Positions 57,992 through 64,000 of a DNA stretch of 64,000 nt are shown here, in pieces. Position 1 is the first letter of the stretch. Each line of letters begins with the position of its first letter. The notes below the pieces were generated by a model that worked only from the letters and a program-made list of their open reading frames with translations, had not been told where the DNA came from and did not search any database. The DNA comes from Ciceribacter sichuanensis (GTDB taxonomy: Bacteria; Pseudomonadota; Alphaproteobacteria; Rhizobiales; Rhizobiaceae), in contig NZ_JAMXLX010000002.1 in assembly GCF_024055605.1 (NCBI RefSeq), forward strand, positions 865,841 through 929,840. The letters are read 5' to 3'. The translations under genes and the position numbers were made by a program.

Positions 57992-58816
57992 TCAGCGCCA
58001 GAAATCCGGAATGGTTTCCGCCAGCCGCGGCCCGATCCGGAGCGGCGCGATCTTCTCGGCAAGCCCCGTCCGGTCGGAGATCTCGACGCCGACGCCGCAG
58101 ATCGTGGCGGGGCCGTGCGCGGCCTCGAAACGGCCCTTCGGCATCTTGGAAATGAAGCGGTTCAGCGGCTCTTCCTTCTCCATGCCCAGCGAGGAATCGT
58201 AGTCGCCGCACATGCCGGCGTCCGACATGTAGGCCGTGCCGCCATTGAGGATCTGATGGTCTGCCGTCGGCACATGGGTATGCGTGCCGACGACGAAGCT
58301 CGCGCGGCCGTCGACGAAATGGCCGAAACACTGCTTCTCGCTCGTCGCCTCGGCATGGAAGTCGAAGACGATCGCATCCGCCTGCTCCTTCAGCGGGCAA
58401 GCGGCCAGAATGGCCTCCGCCGACTTGAAGGGATCGTCGAGCTCGGGATGCATGAACACGCGGCCCATGATGTTGGCGACCAGAACGCGGGCGCCGTTGC
58501 GGGCATAATAGATGCCGGAGCCGCGGCCGGGCGTGCCGGCGGGATAGTTTGCCGGCCGAAGGAACTGGTCATGGCGCTCGCAGAACACCACCGCCTCTTT
58601 CTGGTCCCAGACATGGTTGCCGGTCGTCACGACGTCGGCGCCGGCATTGATCGTTTCGAGGTAGATGTCCTCGGTAATGCCGAAACCGCCGGCCGCATTC
58701 TCGCCGTTGACGACGACGAAATCGAGCTTGAGATCGGAGATCAGGCCGGGCAGCCGCTCCCATACCGCCGTGCGACCCGTCTTGCCCACCATGTCTCCGA
58801 GAAAAAGCAGTCTCAT
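57992..58816 (-). CDS. YmdB-type (TIGR00282) metallophosphoesterase
   Basis: A 274-residue phosphoesterase: LFLGDMVGKTGRTAV, VVNGENAAGGFGI, TGNHVWDQKEAV, DFHAEATSEKQ and VGTHTHVPTAD carry the dinuclear-metal ligands. Bacillus YmdB hydrolyses 2',3'-cyclic nucleotides and affects RNA turnover; the same chemistry is likely. It lies 19 bases after the cyclo-ligase gene, and the two form an operon. Confidence 0.92.
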   Translation of the reverse strand: MRLLFLGDMVGKTGRTAVWERLPGLISDLKLDFVVVNGENAAGGFGITEDIYLETINAGADVVTTGNHVWDQKEAVVFCERHDQFLRPANYPAGTPGRGSGIYYARNGARVLVANIMGRVFMHPELDDPFKSAEAILAACPLKEQADAIVFDFHAEATSEKQCFGHFVDGRASFVVGTHTHVPTADHQILNGGTAYMSDAGMCGDYDSSLGMEKEEPLNRFISKMPKGRFEAAHGPATICGVGVEISDRTGLAEKIAPLRIGPRLAETIPDFWR

Positions 58817-58835
58817 TCGCCTTGTCCAGTCTCCG

Positions 58836-59417
58836 TCAGAATTGCCTGTATCCGCTTTCCGTCAGAACAGCTTCAAGCTGGACGTCATGCGGTTCAAAGG
58901 GCACTTCTGCCACCTCCTGACAGTCGAATGCAATGCCGATAAGCCTCGGATCATGGCCTTTTTCTCTCAGCCGGCTGATGGCACGGTCATAATGGCCCGC
59001 GCCGTAGCCGATCCGGTGTCCGCGGGCGTCAAAGGCCGAAAGCGGAACCAGCATGATTTCCGGATCGAGGACAGCGGCTTCCGGACCGGGCCCGCGCGTA
59101 CCGAACCCGGTATCGACAAGTTCCGCGCCTGCCACCAATTCGCGGAACAGAATGGTTTCCCTGTCCTGTATGATCGGCAGGCAGAGCCTTGCTCCGCGGG
59201 TTCTCAAGTGTGACATCAGCGGGCGAATATCGGCCTCAGAGCGGATCGGAAAGAACCCTGAAATGATCGTCCCCGGCACAAACGCCAGCCGATCTCCGCC
59301 ATATTCAGCCATAGCAAGGCTGTATTCCGTCCTCAGGTCGACCGGTATCGCATCCCGCGCAGCAAGCCGCTCACGACGGATGACGGCCTTCCATTCCCTG
59401 TTGCTCATATCGTGCAT
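58836..59417 (-). CDS. 5-Formyltetrahydrofolate cyclo-ligase
   Basis: A 193-residue enzyme (YgfA/MTHFS) that recycles 5-formyl-THF to 5,10-methenyl-THF with ATP. Motifs: REWKAVIRRERLAARDA, ISGFFPIRSEADIRPL and the late GHRIGYGAGHYDRAI. The start is 59417, four bases after GAGGG; ATG at 59408 is an alternative. The frame from 59555 is upstream sequence. A TTGCAA-N16-TATGGT promoter-like element lies just before. No 6S RNA was recognised upstream, although the two are linked in many bacteria. Confidence 0.9.
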   Translation of the reverse strand: MHDMSNREWKAVIRRERLAARDAIPVDLRTEYSLAMAEYGGDRLAFVPGTIISGFFPIRSEADIRPLMSHLRTRGARLCLPIIQDRETILFRELVAGAELVDTGFGTRGPGPEAAVLDPEIMLVPLSAFDARGHRIGYGAGHYDRAISRLREKGHDPRLIGIAFDCQEVAEVPFEPHDVQLEAVLTESGYRQF

Positions 59418-59593
59418 GCATCCCTCAAAGTGAGCGGACCATAACCGAGACGGCACTTTTTGCAATCGTCCCTCAGCTGCTCGACCAGTCAGGCTCCCAA
59501 AGCGCTTTTGATCCCATTTTCCCGGCTTTCCCAAAGGATAATTAACACTCGTCAATTATAGTGCATCGCAACACAACGGACAGGATATTCTTC

Positions 59594-61630
59594 ATGAAGA
59601 TTTTCTCGCGCTTCGGCATCGTCAAGACCGTCACCACGACAACCGTCCTGGTATTGATGGCCTCACTCGCCGTCGTTTCGTGGGTAATCTCGCAAAACAT
59701 AGCAACACGTATTTCCGAACAGGCGATCGCCGGACAGAACGCCAGCCTCAGAACGGCAGCGACCATCGTCGAACGTGACCTGCCCGGCACGGCCATCACT
59801 TGGGGCAAGGATGGCAACGTCCAGCGCATCGTGACGACCGCGATCCCGGCGGAATACGCCTCGCACGAAATGATCGACACGATCGGCCGCATGACCGGCC
59901 AGACCGCGACCATCTTCGCCTGGGATCCGGCCAGCCAGGATTTCTGGCGCAAGACCACCAACATCATCAAGCCGGACGGCAAACGCGCGGTCGGTACAGC
60001 ACTGGGTCAGAAGGGCGCCGTCTATCCCGTCGTCACCAAGGGCGGCACCTATCGCGGAGAAGCCGTCATTCTCGACGTTCCCTATTACACGATTTACCAG
60101 CCGATCTTTGCGCCGACCGGCGAAGTGATCGGCATTCTCTATGCCGGTGTCCGCGCAGCCGAGATCGACAGCATGGCCCACCAGATGGCATGGGCGATCG
60201 GCACGACGGCCTTTGCAGTCCTCCTGCTCGGCGCCGTCATCATCGCGTTGATCGCGCGCCGCATCATCGGCCCCCTGCCCCAGCTGACTGCCGTCGCCGG
60301 CGAAATGGCATCCGGCCATCTCGATGTCGTCGTGCCCCATGGCGATCTCGGTAACGAGGTCGGCGCGCTGGCGCGAGTCCTCGACGTCTTCCGCGAGAAC
60401 GCACAGCAGAAGATCGAACTGGAACGGCGGGCGGTGGAGAACACTGCTCTTGGCGAGCAGGAACGCATCGAACGTGAAGCGCTCAAGGCAGAGGAAGCAC
60501 GTCGGACGCAGGCAGCCGTCGATGCATTGGCATCCGGCCTCCATCGCCTCAGCGAGGGTGACCTCACCGTCCGTATCGACCAGAGCTTCGATGGCGGGCT
60601 GGACCGGCTGCGCACCGACTTCAACCACTCCATCGACAAGCTGAACGGCACCCTCTCGCAGCTTCGCAACGAAACCCTCGGGATCGAGGCAAGCTCGGCG
60701 GAAATGCGCTCGGCAAGCCAGGATCTTTCCAAGCGCACGGAGCAGCAGGCCTCGTCGCTGGAAGAAGCATCCGCCGCCCTCGAGGAAATCACCTCCACAG
60801 TCCGCAGTTCGTCTGCCAAGGCCGACGAAGCATCCACCCTTGCTATGGCTGCCCGCAAGAGCACGGAAGGCTCCGGCAAGGTCGTTTCGGATGCCATCGA
60901 AGCAATGAGCCGTATCGAGAATGCATCGGCCGAGATATCCAAGATCATCAACGTGATCGACGAAATTGCCTTCCAGACCAACCTTCTGGCGCTCAACGCC
61001 GGTGTCGAGGCGGCGCGCGCGGGCGAAGCCGGCAAGGGTTTCGCCGTCGTCGCGCAGGAAGTTCGCGAGCTTGCCCAGCGTTCCGCTAATGCTGCGAAAG
61101 ACATCAAGACGCTGATTACGAAATCCGGCGAGGAAGTCGCCGGCGGCGTGTCACTGGTGCGTGAAACCGGCAAGGCATTGCAGGAGATCGCCGGTCAGGT
61201 GGCCGCCATCAACGACCACATCGCAGCGATCGCGACCGCCGCACGCGAACAGTCGGCCGGCCTCAACGAGATCAGTTCCTCAGTGAACCACATGGATCAG
61301 TTCACTCAGAAGAATGCCGCGATGGTCGAGGAAACGACGGCGGTAACACACCGTCTGGCCGAAAGTGCCACGACGCTTTCAGGCCTCGTCGCCCAGTTCC
61401 GCACCTCGGATACGGCCGCAGCACCGACCCGCCGGGCAACGCCGACACCCACACCCACAACGGTCTCGGCACCGGCATCGGTAAAGGCTCCTGCCGCTCC
61501 CCGTACCGCGGATACGACTTCCCGGGCTGTCTCCTCTCCCGCCCGGGCCATGGTGGGCAAGCTCGCCAATGCATTCCCTTCCGCGGGCGCGGCCTCCGCT
61601 GCCGCTTCTGCCGATTGGGAAGAATTCTGA
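59594..61630 (+). CDS. Methyl-accepting chemotaxis protein with Cache sensor and C-terminal tether
   Basis: A 678-residue chemoreceptor. Helix 1 near TVLVLMASLAVVSWVI, a Cache_3/Cache_2-type periplasmic domain (GRMTGQTATIFAWDPASQDF, YTIYQPIFAPTGEVIGILYAG), helix 2 at TTAFAVLLLGAVIIALIA, HAMP, and signalling tip [20 protein letters not shown]. An Ala/Pro/Thr-rich linker ends in SADWEEF, an xWxxF tail of the kind that binds CheR and CheB. The other receptor in the window lacks this tail. Start at 59594 with AGGA upstream. Confidence 0.93.
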   Translation: MKIFSRFGIVKTVTTTTVLVLMASLAVVSWVISQNIATRISEQAIAGQNASLRTAATIVERDLPGTAITWGKDGNVQRIVTTAIPAEYASHEMIDTIGRMTGQTATIFAWDPASQDFWRKTTNIIKPDGKRAVGTALGQKGAVYPVVTKGGTYRGEAVILDVPYYTIYQPIFAPTGEVIGILYAGVRAAEIDSMAHQMAWAIGTTAFAVLLLGAVIIALIARRIIGPLPQLTAVAGEMASGHLDVVVPHGDLGNEVGALARVLDVFRENAQQKIELERRAVENTALGEQERIEREALKAEEARRTQAAVDALASGLHRLSEGDLTVRIDQSFDGGLDRLRTDFNHSIDKLNGTLSQLRNETLGIEASSAEMRSASQDLSKRTEQQASSLEEASAALEEITSTVRSSSAKADEASTLAMAARKSTEGSGKVVSDAIEAMSRIENASAEISKIINVIDEIAFQTNLLALNAGVEAARAGEAGKGFAVVAQEVRELAQRSANAAKDIKTLITKSGEEVAGGVSLVRETGKALQEIAGQVAAINDHIAAIATAAREQSAGLNEISSSVNHMDQFTQKNAAMVEETTAVTHRLAESATTLSGLVAQFRTSDTAAAPTRRATPTPTPTTVSAPASVKAPAAPRTADTTSRAVSSPARAMVGKLANAFPSAGAASAAASADWEEF

Positions 61631-61687
61631 CACCATCCTCCGGCCCGGCCAGACGTCGCCCGAACCGCGATTGATATCCGGAAAAAC

Positions 61688-61720
61688 GACACCGGCACAG
61701 CTCCACGCTGCGCCGGTGTC
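61688..61720 (+). terminator. Hairpin after the second chemoreceptor gene
   Basis: GACACCGGC / GCCGGTGTC, perfect nine-base arms but no proper T-run, so a weak terminator. The rest of the 285-base gap to cfa shows nothing recognisable. Confidence 0.5.
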
Positions 61721-61915
61721 TTCGTGCGACCGTAGAACTGGAACGCGTTTAGATCATACGGCTTCCTCCCGCCACCGCTCCCCATCCGCATCTCATCGGA
61801 GTAAGGCCGTCACGCACCTCTGCATGACGTAGTCTAGCCCCTCCATTTCCGGATGCGCTCGCCGCCTTTTCCGCTAACATGCAGAACTGGTCGTCCGACT
61901 CGCTATGAGGTGTAC

Positions 61916-63160
61916 ATGTTTCTACTGTCGCACATGCTGAAGTCATTCATCCGCAAGGGCCAACTGACGGTGATCGATGCCGAGGGCAAGCGTCACATCT
62001 TCGGCGGCATGGAACCTGGCCCGCAGGTCACCATGCGGCTGACCGACCCAAAGCTCTATCGCAGTCTGGTTTTCAAGGCCGAACTCGTGGCCGGCGAGGC
62101 CTATATGGACGGCACCATGCGCTTCGAGGAAGGATCGACGCTGCGTGATTTCCTCATGCTGTTTTCGGTAAACCGCCTGTCGCTGGGCAAATACCCGATC
62201 GAGAAGGTCCTTCGGAAGATCAAGATGCTCTTCCGCAAGCGGCTGCAATCGAACAAGAAGGGCGAGGCCCAGCGCAACGTCGCCCACCACTACGATCTCG
62301 GAAACGAGTTCTACAAGCTCTTCCTCGACGACAACATGCTCTATTCCTGCGCCTACTTCCGCGAGGAAGGCGAAACGCTGGAACAGGCCCAGCGCAACAA
62401 GCTGCGACTCCTCGCCGCCAAGCTCGACTTGAAACCGGGGCTGAAGGTACTGGATATCGGTTGCGGGTGGGGTGATCTCGCTCTTTACTTGGCGCAACTC
62501 GAAAACGTCGAGGTCGTCGGCGTCACGCTCTCGAAGGAACAGCACGCGCTGGCGACCAAACGAGCCGCCGATGCCGGCCTTTCCAATCGCGTGCGTTTCG
62601 AGCTGAAGGACTACCGTGACGTCACGGAAACCTTCGACCGCGTGGTGTCCGTCGGCATGTTCGAGCATGTCGGCGTGCAGCACTACGACGAGTTCTTCAA
62701 GCGGTTGAACGCCCTGATGCCGGATGACGGTCTGGCTGTCATCCATTCGATCGGCCACATGAGCCCGCCCGGCATAACCAGCCCGTGGATCCGTAAATAC
62801 ATCTTCCCCGGTGGTTATTCCCCCGCCCTTTCCGAGGTGCTAGCTGTCACGGAGCAGAACAGCCTGTGGGTCACTGATATCGAGGTGCTGCGCCTGCATT
62901 ATGCCATGACGCTCGCCCATTGGGGCCAGCGCTTCGAGGCCAACCGCGACAAGGTCGTCGCCATGTATGACGAGCGCTTCGCCCGCATGTGGGAATTCTA
63001 TCTCGTCAGCGCCGAAATGACCTTTCGGGCCGGCAGCCAGATGGTGTTCCACCTCCAGCTTTCCCGAAAGCGCGACGGCGCCCCGATCGTGCGCGATTAC
63101 GCTACAGACCGCCAGCGCGCCTATATCGAGAAGGAAAAGGAACTCGGCCTGAACATCTGA
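61916..63160 (+). CDS. cfa: Cyclopropane-fatty-acyl-phospholipid synthase family protein
   Basis: A 414-residue SAM-dependent enzyme that methylenates unsaturated acyl chains of membrane lipids. SAM motif VLDIGCGWGDLALYLAQ, the preceding AQRNVAHHYDLGNEFYKLFLDDNMLYSCAYF block and the late YIFPGGYSPALSEV are diagnostic. Start at 61916 with GAGGTG upstream. Rhizobia often have two cfa copies; this is one. Confidence 0.93.
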   Translation: MFLLSHMLKSFIRKGQLTVIDAEGKRHIFGGMEPGPQVTMRLTDPKLYRSLVFKAELVAGEAYMDGTMRFEEGSTLRDFLMLFSVNRLSLGKYPIEKVLRKIKMLFRKRLQSNKKGEAQRNVAHHYDLGNEFYKLFLDDNMLYSCAYFREEGETLEQAQRNKLRLLAAKLDLKPGLKVLDIGCGWGDLALYLAQLENVEVVGVTLSKEQHALATKRAADAGLSNRVRFELKDYRDVTETFDRVVSVGMFEHVGVQHYDEFFKRLNALMPDDGLAVIHSIGHMSPPGITSPWIRKYIFPGGYSPALSEVLAVTEQNSLWVTDIEVLRLHYAMTLAHWGQRFEANRDKVVAMYDERFARMWEFYLVSAEMTFRAGSQMVFHLQLSRKRDGAPIVRDYATDRQRAYIEKEKELGLNI

Positions 63161-63247
63161 ACAAATGAGTATCCGAACAGGCCGTTGCGTGGACGATGAC
63201 GGCGCGATAACGTCGCCTCCTCAATAGAGGCTACGGAAATTCTCACT

Positions 63248-63877
63248 ATGTCGACAGACACCATACTCTGGTTCATCCCTGCCTGCTTCGCGCTCAACAT
63301 GGCGTTCGGGCCGAACAATCTTCTGGCGCTGACAAACGCCATGCGGGTCGGCATTCCGACGGCGCTTGCCGCTTCGCTCGGCCGTATCCTCGCCTTCGCG
63401 ATCATGATCGCCATCACCGCGCTTGGCCTCGGCGCGCTGCTGATCGCATCGGAAGTCGCCTTCTCGGCGGTCAAATGGGCGGGTGCCGCCTATCTCGTCT
63501 GGCTCGGCATCAAGCTTCTGCGCGCAGGGGCACCTCAGATCGGCGATCTGGACGCGGCAAAACCGGCCCGCACGACCGCAAGCCTTGCCCGGCAGGAATT
63601 CTGGGTGGCGATCGGCAATCCCAAGGCAGTCCTGATCTTCACCGCCTTCTTTCCGCAATTCCTCGATCGAGGCGACTATGCGACGAGTTTTGCCGTGCTG
63701 GGCGTGATCTTCCTGCTGCTCGAAATGGCAGCGATCGCTATCTACGCCTTCATCGGCAGCCATCTCGGCCGCTTCGCCGGCAATTCGAACGTCTTTGCGT
63801 GGATGAACAAGGCAAGCGGCGGGTTGATGATCGCCTTCGGCGCCATGTTGGCACTGGCACGCAGGCCAGCCCCCTAG
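63248..63877 (+). CDS. LysE-family amino-acid exporter
   Basis: A 209-residue inner-membrane protein with about six helices. The conserved N-terminal block PNNLLALTNAMRVG and the later FWVAIGNPKAVLIFTAFFPQF are typical of LysE/RhtB. Substrate unknown. Its stop codon TAG is part of CTAG at the very edge of the transposon end. Confidence 0.88.
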   Translation: MSTDTILWFIPACFALNMAFGPNNLLALTNAMRVGIPTALAASLGRILAFAIMIAITALGLGALLIASEVAFSAVKWAGAAYLVWLGIKLLRAGAPQIGDLDAAKPARTTASLARQEFWVAIGNPKAVLIFTAFFPQFLDRGDYATSFAVLGVIFLLLEMAAIAIYAFIGSHLGRFAGNSNVFAWMNKASGGLMIAFGAMLALARRPAP

Positions 63878-63890
63878 GACGAATCGACAT

Positions 63891-64000
63891 TCATCGGAGC
63901 CAAAGCATAGCGGCAACGAGATGGATGACGCCTTTGAAATGAATGGTTCTGCGGTCGTATCGGGTTGAAAGCCGACGGAAGTGCTTCATTCGGTTAAAGC
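63891..64000 (-). mobile_element. IS5-family transposase, C-terminal end (continues beyond window)
   Basis: On the minus strand the last 35 codons of an open frame run from the window edge to a TGA at 63893-63891. The peptide contains FRRLSTRYDRR and ends AAMLWLR, which is the usual C-terminus of IS5/IS427-type transposases (RRI-TRYD-R...). Thirteen bases lie between its stop and the stop of the LysE gene, so the element's end inverted repeat must be within 63878-63890 or overlap it. Confidence 0.8.

Noticed and set aside
59418..59593. Possible 6S RNA upstream of the 5-formyl-THF cyclo-ligase gene
   Set aside because: The linkage is common in bacteria, but the gap is short and no long closing stem with a central bubble was found.

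Overview
The window is a high-GC, gene-dense stretch of an alphaproteobacterial chromosome, most likely from the Rhizobiaceae (the Rhizobium/Agrobacterium/Ensifer group). Five things point there: a dctA–dctBD locus with a sigma-54 promoter, a smo/mtlK polyol operon, a sqdBDC sulfolipid operon next to tol-pal, a GT21 lipid glycosyltransferase, and palindromic intergenic repeats of the RIME type. Family is well supported; genus is not determinable from the sequence alone.

Layout. 0-4.5 kb: 3' part of a membrane-lipid glycosyltransferase, a two-subunit GMC dehydrogenase, a glyoxalase-like protein and a ribbon-helix-helix protein. 4.5-9.3 kb: dctA facing dctB-dctD, sharing a control region with a sigma-54 -24/-12 element and two tandem palindromes. 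9.3-11.8 kb: two MarR regulators, a 650-bp intergenic region holding a structured element, and a spermidine-synthase-like protein. 11.8-21.8 kb: SorC/DeoR-type regulator and the polyol operon smoEFGK-smoS-mtlK-HAD phosphatase-FGGY kinase. 21.8-28.4 kb: N-acetyl-D-Glu racemase, mnmA, tRNA-Met, a lipoprotein transglycosylase, a Tim44-domain protein, and a DMT exporter with its TetR regulator. 28.5-36.2 kb (minus strand): serA, serC, an outer-membrane beta-barrel, a chemoreceptor and a luciferase-like oxidoreductase. 36.4-39.4 kb: ruvC-[vapBC]-ruvA-ruvB, with a toxin-antitoxin pair sitting inside the Holliday-junction operon. 39.4-44.6 kb: phosphoesterase, DinB, RcnB-like protein and the minus-strand sqdB-sqdD-sqdC operon. 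44.7-56.0 kb: ybgC-tolQRAB-pal-cpoB-tilS-ftsH-glmM. 56.1-64.0 kb: YebC, MBL-fold protein, YmdB-type phosphoesterase, 5-formyl-THF cyclo-ligase, a second chemoreceptor, cyclopropane fatty-acid synthase, a LysE exporter and, at the right edge, the end of an IS5-type transposase.

How the genes work together. Envelope maintenance dominates: Tol-Pal-CpoB, FtsH, GlmM, sulfolipid, glycolipid and cyclopropane-lipid enzymes. Carbon acquisition is the second theme: C4-dicarboxylates through DctABD, and hexitols/pentitols through Smo/MtlK to keto-sugars.

Regulatory signals read directly include the dctA sigma-54 promoter with DctD-type sites, an RpoH-like promoter before ftsH, CtrA-type half sites before tolQ and pal, a palindromic vapBC operator over its own -10, paired palindromes before smoE, and a hairpin leader before serC. 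No CRISPR array, prophage or obvious biosynthetic cluster was seen. The least explained element is the C-rich/G-rich structured intergenic segment at 10.78-10.92 kb.
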